Assembly (NCBI GenBank): GCA_041567315.1
Contig: JBFGCA010000128.1
Span: forward strand, 1 to 12,290
DNA: 12,290 nucleotides
Reading direction: 5' to 3'
Source: JBFGCA01 sp041567315
Lineage (GTDB): Bacteria; Acidobacteriota; Thermoanaerobaculia; Multivoradales; JAHEKO01
Numbering within the stretch: position 1 is the stretch's first letter; each line of letters starts with the position of its first letter. Below the pieces are notes generated by a model. That model was given only the letters and a program-made list of their open reading frames with translations. It ran no database searches and was not told where the DNA came from. The translations under genes were made by a program, and so were the position numbers. Below, one piece after another: positions 6,385 through 12,290 of the stretch.

Positions 6385-8295
6385 TCAGGCCGCCTCCCGG
6401 TGCGCCGCGCGGTCCTGCTGCCAGACCTCGAGGACGGCCAGGCTCCAGAGGAAGAGCGAGTGGTCGCGACGGCCGGCGACGTGCTCGTCGAGAAGGCCCG
6501 CGACCGCCTGCGGCCGGAAGAGGCCGCGCTCCTCGAGCCGTTCCGGCGAGAGCAGCGAGCGCAGCCAGTCGAGCAGCCGGCCGCGGAACCACAGCGAGAC
6601 GGGCAGGTTGAGGCCCTGCTTGGGAGCGTCCAGGATCTCGCGCGGCACCAGCGGCGCGGCGGCCTCGCGGAAGAGGCCCTTCGTGACGCCGCGGTCGAGG
6701 TGCCAGGCCAACGGAATCCCCGACGCCACCTCGGCCATCCGCTGATCGACGAACGGCACTCGCACCTCGAGTGAGTGGGCCATGCTCATGCGGTCGGCGT
6801 AGGCGAGCTGGTTGCAGGGCAGATAGGTCTCGAGATCGGTGGGCAGCAGCCGCTCGAGGTCGGGGCGGGAGCCGCCGGATCCGTTGGCGGCGAGCCGCCG
6901 GCGCACGAACCCGGTCTCGTCGAAGCCGTCGAGCCGGCGTCGGATCTGCGGGGTGTAGAGGGCGCGGCGGCGCTCGCGGTCGAGCGACACCAGCATCGCC
7001 GCGTAGGCGGCGTCGAACTCCAGGGCGCCGCTCTCGAGGAACCGCCGCAGCCGCTGGCTACGGGTGCGCCCGTCGGTGGCGTCGCGCAGGACGCCGCCGG
7101 AGAGCCGGCCGGCGGCGGCGCGGACGGCCCGCGGTAGGCGCCGGTAGGAGGCGTAGTAGCGCATCCCGAGGTAGCGGGGATAGCCGGCGAAGAGCTCGTC
7201 TCCACCGGTCCCCGAGAGCGCCACGGTGACGTGCCGCCGGGTCTCGCGCGCCAGCAGGTAGAGGATCACCGCGGTCGGGTTGGCGAACGGCTGGTCGAAG
7301 CAGCGGACGACCTCCGGCAGGAGCGCGACGATGTCGGGCTCGACCCGGAAGGTGTGGTGCTCGGCGTCGAACTGCCGGGCCAGCCGCTCCGCCGCCTCCA
7401 CCTCGTCCCAGCGGTGCTCCGCCGCGCCGAAACCGATCGAGAAGGTCCGCACCGGGCCCTCCGCGCTCGCCGCCATGACGGCCAGGATGCTCGCCGAGTC
7501 GACCCCGGCGCTCAGGAAGAGCCCCAGCGGCACGTCGGACACCAGCATCGCCCGGACGCTGTCCTGGAAGGCCTCGCGGACGGCGACGACGGCCTCTTCG
7601 CGCGAGGCGAAGCGCCCCTCCTGGGGCTCGAACCGCCAGTACCGCCGCTCCGTCGCTTCGCCGTCGCGGCAGACCAGGAGATGCCCCGGAGAGAGGGCGC
7701 GGATGCCCCGGTAGATCGTCCGCGGCTCGGGGACGTAGAGGAACGCGAGGTACTGATCCAGGGCTTCGAGGTCGAGGTCACGCGGAACGGCGGGGTCGAC
7801 CAGGAGCGACTTGATCTCCGAGGCGAAGAGCAGCCGGCCGGCGGCGCGCGCCAGGTAGAGCGGCTTGACGCCCAGGGGGTCGCGGGCCAGGACCAGCCGC
7901 CGGTCGCGCCCGTCCCAGAGGGCGAAGGCGAACATCCCCCGGAGCCGGCCGAGAAGCCCTTCGTTCCACTCCTCCCAACCGTGGACCAGGACCTCGGTGT
8001 CACTCGCGGTGGTGAAGCGGTGGCCCTTGGCCTCGAGCTGGCGACGCAACTCGCGGAAGTTGTAGATCTCGCCGTTGCAGACAACCACCACCTCGCCGCT
8101 CTCGTTGGCGATCGGCTGGTGCCCGGTCTCGAGATCGATGACGCTCAGCCGGCGCATCCCGAGGGCCACCCCGGGCGCCCGGAAGGAGCCCTCGTCGTCC
8201 GGCCCGCGGTGGCGCAGCCGCTCGATCATCTGCCCCAGGTCGGGGGGCCGGGAGCCGCTCTCCTCGAGGGCGTAGTAGCCGGTGATCCCACACAT
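6385..8295 (-). CDS. Asparagine synthase (glutamine-hydrolysing) family amidotransferase
   Basis: A 636-residue class II glutamine amidotransferase. After removal of Met1, Cys2 (MCGITGY) is the glutaminase nucleophile. R49 (RRLSVIDL), N74 in NGEIYNF and D99 are the glutamine-site residues. ARDPLGVKPLY (137-147) and FASEIKSLL (157-165) close the first domain. The C-terminal AsnB-type ATP-pyrophosphatase domain carries a variant PP-loop SAGVDS (262-267, usual SGGxDS) and SGTGGDELFAGY (361-372, usual GDGGDE). DRMSMAHSLEVRVPF (501-515) is conserved. Known family chemistry is transfer of ammonia from glutamine to an AMP-activated carboxylate. In polysaccharide operons these proteins are thought to amidate uronic acids or similar groups rather than make free asparagine; that is inference here. 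The length resembles exosortase-associated amidotransferases, but no exosortase is in the window. The start is ATG at 8295 with GAGGG (8309-8305) 9 bases upstream; it is fixed because Cys2 must be N-terminal. It lies 6 bases after the preceding stop. Confidence 0.93.
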   Translation of the reverse strand: MCGITGYYALEESGSRPPDLGQMIERLRHRGPDDEGSFRAPGVALGMRRLSVIDLETGHQPIANESGEVVVVCNGEIYNFRELRRQLEAKGHRFTTASDTEVLVHGWEEWNEGLLGRLRGMFAFALWDGRDRRLVLARDPLGVKPLYLARAAGRLLFASEIKSLLVDPAVPRDLDLEALDQYLAFLYVPEPRTIYRGIRALSPGHLLVCRDGEATERRYWRFEPQEGRFASREEAVVAVREAFQDSVRAMLVSDVPLGLFLSAGVDSASILAVMAASAEGPVRTFSIGFGAAEHRWDEVEAAERLARQFDAEHHTFRVEPDIVALLPEVVRCFDQPFANPTAVILYLLARETRRHVTVALSGTGGDELFAGYPRYLGMRYYASYRRLPRAVRAAAGRLSGGVLRDATDGRTRSQRLRRFLESGALEFDAAYAAMLVSLDRERRRALYTPQIRRRLDGFDETGFVRRRLAANGSGGSRPDLERLLPTDLETYLPCNQLAYADRMSMAHSLEVRVPFVDQRMAEVASGIPLAWHLDRGVTKGLFREAAAPLVPREILDAPKQGLNLPVSLWFRGRLLDWLRSLLSPERLEERGLFRPQAVAGLLDEHVAGRRDHSLFLWSLAVLEVWQQDRAAHREAA

Positions 8296-8309
8296 CGCGC
8301 GCTACCCTC
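8296..8309 (-). promoter_or_regulatory. Ribosome binding site of the amidotransferase gene
   Basis: On the minus strand GAGGG (8309-8305) is followed by 9 bases and then the ATG at 8295. It lies within the last codons of the upstream glycosyltransferase and overlaps its TAG stop region (8304-8302). This is among the clearest ribosome binding sites in the window. Confidence 0.55.
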
Positions 8310-9468
8310 GAGCCTCGCGCACCGCCTCGTCGAGCACCTCCCGGAAACGCCGCGCGACCCGGACGGGCTCGAACTCCCGCGCCACGTGCTCGCGGCCCTG
8401 CGCCGTCCGCCGCCGTGCCCGCTCGGGCTCGGCAAGTGTATCCAAGACCGCCGCCGCCAGGGCCGCCGGGTCTTCGGGCGCCACCAGCACGGCGCCGGGT
8501 CCGGCGGTCTCCGGAAGGCCTCCGACCGCGAAGGCGACGGCGGGCGTGCCGGCGAGCAGCGCCTCGGCCACGACCCGCCCGAACGACTCGGTCCGCGAGG
8601 GCTGGACGTAGACGTCGGCGGCAGCGAGCCAGGAGGGCAGCTCCTCGGTCTCGCCCAGGAAGAGGACGTGGGAGGCGAGGTCGAGCTCTTCGATCCGGCC
8701 CTCGAGGTGGCGGCCGAACGCGGCGGTGTCCTCGAAGCCGGCGTCCGAGCCCCGTCGCCCGGCGAACACGCACAGGACGTCCGGATGTTGCTCGCGGATC
8801 CTGGGCAGCGCCTCGATCAGCAGATCCTGGCCCTTCATCGGCGACAGCCGGCCGGCGCTGAGCAGCACGGGTCGGCGGCCGGCGAGATCGGGTCCGGAGG
8901 TCGGGCCGCGCGCCGGTCGGCCGGGGTCCCCGGGGACCGGATTCGGGACCACGCGGATCATCGAGCGCGGCACCCCGCCCCGCGCCAGCGCCTCTGCGAC
9001 CGCCGTCGACACCGCCACCAGCCGCCGGCTCCGCGCGGCCAGCCACCGCAGATAGAGGCGGGTCGGCCGCGGGGAGTCGTCGAGCCGGCGGGCGAAGGTC
9101 AGGGCATGGACGACCTGGACGTGCGGGACGCCGACCAGGGACGCCGCCAGGCCGCCGACCCAGACGTTCTCCGAGTTGGTGACCACGACGTCCGGCGCCA
9201 GGCGCCGCAGACGGTAGGCGACTCGCGCGAGGCCGAGGATGTGGACGAAAGCGAGCCGCGGCAGGCCGGCGAGCCGCGGGTGGACCAGCCGCGCATCCGG
9301 CCAGATCACCACCTCGCAGCCCAGCTCGCGATACTCCGCCGCCGCCGGCCCCTCCTCCGGGCAGGCAACAACGCGCGAGGTCGGCCCTTCTGCGTGGCTC
9401 AGGACGTCGACCAGGAAACGGTTGGGGCCGATCAGCCGGTCCCAGGGGTTGAGGAACAGCGCTCTCAC
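8302..9468 (-). CDS. GT4 family glycosyltransferase (second in operon)
   Basis: A 388-residue GT-B glycosyltransferase, expected to act at the cytoplasmic face of the membrane in assembling the repeat unit. The N-terminal acceptor domain opens MRALFLNPWD and includes VVVTNSENVWVGGLAA (94-109) and VHALTFARRLDD (120-131). VVPNPVP (173-179) leads into the donor domain. That domain has LLSAGRLSPMKGQDLLIEAL (202-221), VQPSRTESFG (288-297) and the classic E-x7-E pair E294 and E302, then AGTPAVAFAVGGLPE (306-320). It has no membrane helix or signal peptide. The start is GTG at 9468, overlapping the upstream stop as GTGA; an SD-like AGGT (9474-9471) is very close to the start. It ends in TAG at 8304-8302, 6 bases before the amidotransferase. 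Donor sugar and linkage cannot be assigned. Confidence 0.92.
   Translation of the reverse strand: MRALFLNPWDRLIGPNRFLVDVLSHAEGPTSRVVACPEEGPAAAEYRELGCEVVIWPDARLVHPRLAGLPRLAFVHILGLARVAYRLRRLAPDVVVTNSENVWVGGLAASLVGVPHVQVVHALTFARRLDDSPRPTRLYLRWLAARSRRLVAVSTAVAEALARGGVPRSMIRVVPNPVPGDPGRPARGPTSGPDLAGRRPVLLSAGRLSPMKGQDLLIEALPRIREQHPDVLCVFAGRRGSDAGFEDTAAFGRHLEGRIEELDLASHVLFLGETEELPSWLAAADVYVQPSRTESFGRVVAEALLAGTPAVAFAVGGLPETAGPGAVLVAPEDPAALAAAVLDTLAEPERARRRTAQGREHVAREFEPVRVARRFREVLDEAVREARG
9465..9468 (-). promoter_or_regulatory. GTGA start/stop overlap (translational coupling)
   Basis: The TGA stop of the first GT4 gene (9467-9465) overlaps the GTG start of the second (9468-9466). This supports coupled translation and fixes the GTG start. 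Confidence 0.75.
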
Positions 9469-10649
9469 CGACCTGCCCGGGGCACTGCGGCGACCGCCTC
9501 CACCGCCCTCGCCACTCCCTCGGCCCAGGTGCGTGGCGAGAAGCGCTCGATGATGCGGCGCGAGGCAGCGCCCATCGAAGCGCGCGCCGCCGGATCGAGG
9601 ACCAGCGTTCTCAGGGCGTCCTCGAGCGCCGCGGCGTCCGCCACCGGCACGATCAGCCCGTTCTCTCCATGGCGCACCAGGTCGGGACCGGCCCCGACCG
9701 CCTCGGAGACGACGACCGGCAGCCCGAACTCCATCCCCTCGTTGAGCACGAAGCCCCAGGTCTCCGAGCGGCTCGGCAGGACCAGCAGGTCGGCCGCGGC
9801 GTAGAGCCGGGTCAGCGCCTGGTGATCCTGGACGCCGAGGAAGCGGACGTCGCGGCAGCCCAGCCGCGCGGCGCGCTCGCGGTAGCGTTCGCGGTCGGGC
9901 CCGTCGCCGGCAAGCAGCACGGAGACCCCGGCTCCCTTCGCCTCGAGCCCGGCCACCGCATCGATCAAGGTCGTCAGGCCCTTGTACCGCTCGACCAGAC
10001 GGCCGGCGAAGAGGACCGTGGGCCGCGAGAGATCCAGCTCCCGCCGCAGCTCCTCGCGCCGGGGCCGCAGCTTCTCGGCGCGCTCCCGGAAGAAGGCCCG
10101 GTCGACCGCGTTGGGCGCCTCGAAGATCCGTTCCCGGTCCATGCCCAGCGAGGCGCAGTACTCGCGGGCGCGGCGACCGGGGACGATGCAGCCGGCGGCA
10201 TGGCGCAGCAGCAGTCGCTTGACGGCCTCCCGGGCCGCGGTGCGGCCGGCCTCGTGGGCCGTCGACTCGACCCAGAACAGGACCTTCCGCCGCCCCGCCA
10301 GACAGCGCAGCCAGAGGAGCAGGTAGGTGGGCTCGGCCCAGCCGCCGAGGATCACGACGTCGTGGCCACCGCGCAGCACCGGACCCAGGCGGTTCCAGTG
10401 CAGGTCGTCCGCCACCCGGCGGCGCCAGCGCCAGCCCTCGAGGTAGGTGAGCGGGAGCGACGCCTCTTCCGGCGCCAGCACATACCGCCGGTGGCCCATG
10501 TCGCGGGCCAGCACGAAGAACCCGATCCGTTCCGGGAGCAGCCCGGCCAGCTCCCGGAACCCGGCCACCCGGTAGTGGGCGAGGACGTTGGTCACCAGCG
10601 CGACGCTCGGAGCGCGGGTGCTGGACACTGTCGCTCGGGCCCGGCTCAT
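9465..10649 (-). CDS. GT4 family glycosyltransferase (first in operon)
   Basis: A 394-residue GT-B glycosyltransferase. The N-terminal domain has VALVTNVLAHYRVAGFREL (16-34), with the acceptor-side motif NVLAHYR near the start. VVILGGWAEP (98-107) and KVLFWVEST (122-130) are typical of the branch whose members handle lipid-linked acceptors. The C-terminal domain has LFAGRLVERYKG (213-224), LLAGDGPDRERY (245-256) and the E-x7-E pair E296 and E304 (SETWGFVLNEGMEFGLPVV, 295-313), then GENGLIVP (328-335). The ATG at 10649 overlaps the TGA of the deacetylase-like gene as ATGA. The frame stays open upstream to about 11771, but that stretch is the out-of-frame shadow of the upstream gene, Arg/Pro/Gly-rich and without family motifs. 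No good Shine-Dalgarno sequence sits at normal distance, so coupling by overlap is likely. It is the first of three GT4 enzymes here; donor and acceptor are unknown. Confidence 0.92.
   Translation of the reverse strand: MSRARATVSSTRAPSVALVTNVLAHYRVAGFRELAGLLPERIGFFVLARDMGHRRYVLAPEEASLPLTYLEGWRWRRRVADDLHWNRLGPVLRGGHDVVILGGWAEPTYLLLWLRCLAGRRKVLFWVESTAHEAGRTAAREAVKRLLLRHAAGCIVPGRRAREYCASLGMDRERIFEAPNAVDRAFFRERAEKLRPRREELRRELDLSRPTVLFAGRLVERYKGLTTLIDAVAGLEAKGAGVSVLLAGDGPDRERYRERAARLGCRDVRFLGVQDHQALTRLYAAADLLVLPSRSETWGFVLNEGMEFGLPVVVSEAVGAGPDLVRHGENGLIVPVADAAALEDALRTLVLDPAARASMGAASRRIIERFSPRTWAEGVARAVEAVAAVPRAGR
10646..10649 (-). promoter_or_regulatory. ATGA start/stop overlap (translational coupling)
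   Basis: The TGA stop of the deacetylase-like gene (10648-10646) overlaps the ATG of the GT4 gene (10649-10647). Translation is probably coupled. Confidence 0.75.
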
Positions 10650-12290
10650 CCGGCGGGCGCGGGGGAGGTCGCCTCCCGGCCGGCCGGCCGGGGCGCCGTC
10701 ACCGGCCGGAGCAGCAGCTCCTGCGTCACCGGGCCGCGGTCCCCGGCGGCGCCGAGCCTGACGCCAGCCAGGAGCAGCCCGCCCGGCTCCGGCCGCGGCT
10801 CCAGCGCCTCGCCGCTCGGCAGGGTGCCCGCCCACTCCGGTGGCCCCTTGCCCGGTGGCTCCAGGAACGTCCAGGGCACCAGGAGCCGTGCCCGGCGAAA
10901 CGTCTCCGGCGCCTCGACGGTGAGCCGCCAGCCGCTGTCGGCCGCCGGAGAGACCGATCGCAGGAACGGGCCCGGGCGGTCGACGAGGTGGAAGAAGACG
11001 AAGACCGGGTCGGGGGAGGTGAGCCGGACCCACGCCTGCGGGGAGCCCTTCTCCCGATCGTGGGACAGCGGCCGGCCGTTCTGCTCGAAGCGCAGCGCCT
11101 CGAGCCCCGGACGCAGCGAGGGAGGGACCGGCACGAGGACTTCCTGCGGCCAGGTCTCCGAGATCGGGATGCCGTCGCCGAGCAGCTCGACCCGGTAGCG
11201 GATCTCGCACGCTTCGGGGGCCGACAGGACGAAGGTCTCCTCGGCCAGCCAGGGGACCAGCCGCCAGGTGGCGTCCGCCAGCACCGCGCGGACGCCCTCG
11301 CGGGCGGTGACGAAGCGCGCGCCCTGCTTCCTCCAGGCCTCGAGGTGCTCGCGGATCGTCACCCAGTCCCCGTAGCCGCGGTCCAGCCGGAACTCGTCGC
11401 CGCCGGCGCGGGCATTGAGGAACTTGTCGTGGGTCAGCAGGGTCACCAGGTGGACGCCGGGGGCCGTCGCGGCGCCGGGGCGCCGCAGGGAGCGCGCCGT
11501 CCGGCGGGCCAGCCGGCGCAGGCGGCGCGGGCCGGTCACGAAGTCCCCCTCGAGGTTGGCGGCCACCGGGAGCTGGAGGAGGGGACCGCCCGGCTCCTCC
11601 TCGAACGGCCGTTCCCAGCCGCAGAAGAAGGCGGTGGGCGCCGGCCGCGCCCGCACTCGCCGCGGCGACGGCAGGTCGCTGACCGCCAGCAGGCCCGCCC
11701 GGCGCAGCGCCACCGCCGACCAGGCGCAATCCTCGGGCCCGTCCCCGTACTCGAGCAGCCCGCTCCGCCACAACGCCGCCCGGTAGCCCGGATCGGCCCC
11801 TCGGGCCAGACTCTCGAGCTGGGCGACGGCCCGCTCGACGCTCTGCAGCCGGTCGATCCCCCCCTCCACCCGCCCTGGCGGCGGACAGGCCGAGGCCCAG
11901 TCCCCCCGGCGCTCGGGCGAGGTCAGCAGGAAGCGCAGCGAGGGCCGCCAGCCCGCTTCGGTCACCCGGTACGGGAAGTGCGGGTAGGCCGGGTCGTTGA
12001 AGGCGTGCAGGTGCGGCTGCAGATCGTGGCCCCGCTCCAGCTCGTCGAGCAGGTGCTCACGCACCGCCGTCTCGAGCTCGGGCCACGGCCCCTGCGGCTC
12101 CTCCGCCGCCGCCCACGCCGGCATCGCCAGGGCCGACCCGGTCTCGACCATGTGGGTCCAGGCCGCCGCGGAGTCGGCCGCGAACCGCGACTTGTCGACC
12201 AGCAGCTTCCGGAGCATCGGCGCGGGCAGCAACCCCCGCTCCTCGTGGATCTCGTGATCCTCGGTGACCGCCACCAGCAGCTCGCCGGGC
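10646..12290 (-). CDS. Polysaccharide-deacetylase-like protein, 5' end outside window
   Basis: The frame is open to the right edge, giving 547 residues from the first full codon at 12289. A GTG at 12274 could be a start, but it sits inside what looks like the first beta-strand (GELLVAVTEDHEIHE, 2-16), so the true start is probably upstream. The N-terminal half resembles carbohydrate-esterase-4/NodB-like deacetylases: an acidic TEDHE block (9-13), H88-D-L-Q-P-H93-L-H95 as the probable metal-binding His motif, and LLTHDKF (284-290) as a late His motif. These enzymes remove N- or O-acetyl groups from polysaccharides. From about residue 345 onward the sequence is beta-rich with blocks such as EIRYRVELLGDG (362-373) and WVRLTSPDPVFVFF (420-433), suggesting an added beta-sandwich domain. 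The end is TGA, overlapping the next gene. The deacetylase call rests on short motifs, so another NodB-fold hydrolase is possible. Whether it is exported cannot be judged without the N-terminus. Confidence 0.6.
   Translation of the reverse strand, partial: PGELLVAVTEDHEIHEERGLLPAPMLRKLLVDKSRFAADSAAAWTHMVETGSALAMPAWAAAEEPQGPWPELETAVREHLLDELERGHDLQPHLHAFNDPAYPHFPYRVTEAGWRPSLRFLLTSPERRGDWASACPPPGRVEGGIDRLQSVERAVAQLESLARGADPGYRAALWRSGLLEYGDGPEDCAWSAVALRRAGLLAVSDLPSPRRVRARPAPTAFFCGWERPFEEEPGGPLLQLPVAANLEGDFVTGPRRLRRLARRTARSLRRPGAATAPGVHLVTLLTHDKFLNARAGGDEFRLDRGYGDWVTIREHLEAWRKQGARFVTAREGVRAVLADATWRLVPWLAEETFVLSAPEACEIRYRVELLGDGIPISETWPQEVLVPVPPSLRPGLEALRFEQNGRPLSHDREKGSPQAWVRLTSPDPVFVFFHLVDRPGPFLRSVSPAADSGWRLTVEAPETFRRARLLVPWTFLEPPGKGPPEWAGTLPSGEALEPRPEPGGLLLAGVRLGAAGDRGPVTQELLLRPVTAPRPAGREATSPAPAG
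10663..10691 (-). repeat. CCGG tandem palindrome and short GGGAGG/CCTCCC hairpin before a coupled start
   Basis: Bases 10676-10691 are four CCGG units, a 16-base self-complementary run. Overlapping it, GGGAGG at 10677-10672 on the minus strand pairs with CCTCCC at 10668-10663 around a three-base loop. The element ends 13 bases before the ATG at 10649. It lies in the last codons of the deacetylase-like gene. The GGGAGG is Shine-Dalgarno-like but about 22 bases from the start, so it is unlikely to serve directly. A role is not shown. Confidence 0.5.

Larger units (their letters stand above)
1..12290 (-). other. Exopolysaccharide/surface polysaccharide biosynthesis operon, partial at both ends
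   Basis: Nine consecutive minus-strand genes have gaps of 5, 15, 7, 19 and 6 bases and three four-base overlaps (TTGA, GTGA, ATGA), with no room for an internal promoter or terminator outside coding sequence. The mix of three GT4 transferases, an amidotransferase, a sugar-type oxidoreductase fusion, a lyase-like and a deacetylase-like protein, a DUF218 protein and a membrane transferase fits assembly and editing of a complex, probably acidic or amidated, polysaccharide. No priming transferase, flippase, polymerase or outer-membrane exporter is seen, so the locus must continue beyond the window. Confidence 0.8.

Noticed and set aside
6385..8295. Housekeeping asparagine synthetase asnB
   Set aside because: Location inside a polysaccharide operon and the variant PP-loop argue for a pathway-specific amidotransferase, so no asnB symbol was assigned.
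7231..9804. Plus-strand open frame of about 857 codons
   Set aside because: It is antisense to the amidotransferase and GT4 genes, which carry clear catalytic motifs on the other strand. Composition is that of a shadow frame.
10650..11771. N-terminal extension of the first GT4 gene, about 374 extra codons
   Set aside because: The frame is open, but this part is out of frame with the deacetylase-like gene that covers the same DNA and lacks glycosyltransferase motifs. The ATG at 10649 in the ATGA overlap is the better start.
1..12290. CRISPR array, tRNA, rRNA, insertion sequence or defence system
   Set aside because: No regularly spaced repeats, no RNA-gene-like segments, no transposase or nuclease motifs were seen, and coding density leaves no room for them.

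Overview
This is a very GC-rich window (roughly 70% by eye) with all nine genes on the minus strand, so transcription runs from position 12290 down to 1. Almost no DNA is unused: the largest gap between genes is 19 bases, and three junctions are four-base start/stop overlaps. This reads as one operon fragment, cut at both ends. No promoter, terminator, RNA gene, insertion sequence, CRISPR array or attachment site is visible. The gene set and codon bias fit a high-GC Gram-negative-type bacterium. Acidobacteriota, Myxococcota and Gemmatimonadota are reasonable candidates, but the sequence alone does not decide.

The content is a surface or exopolysaccharide biosynthesis locus. In transcription order: (1) a polysaccharide-deacetylase-like protein with a long beta-rich C-terminal half, cut at its 5' end (12289-10646); (2) a GT4 glycosyltransferase (10649-9465); (3) a second GT4 glycosyltransferase (9468-8302); (4) a glutamine-hydrolysing asparagine-synthase-type amidotransferase (8295-6385); (5) a YdcF/ElyC-type DUF218 membrane protein (6365-5610); (6) a fused bi-domain oxidoreductase, MDR dehydrogenase plus Gfo/Idh/MocA (5602-3404); (7) a heparinase II/III-type polysaccharide lyase (3407-1536); (8) a WbuB-like GT4 glycosyltransferase (1520-282); (9) the N-terminus of a probable polytopic membrane glycosyltransferase, cut by the left edge (276-1).

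A plausible reading is that the three soluble GT4 enzymes build a repeat unit from activated sugars. The amidotransferase and the oxidoreductase would modify sugars (amide formation, redox). The deacetylase-like protein and the lyase-like protein would edit or turn over the chain, with the membrane proteins acting at the envelope. A priming transferase, Wzx/Wzy or other export machinery is not in the window and would be expected nearby. The parts are known families. The least understood are the fused oxidoreductase with a degenerate zinc site, the amidotransferase with variant synthase motifs, and the lyase-like protein with no visible export signal. Those are the most worthwhile leads; nothing here can be called a new system from sequence alone.
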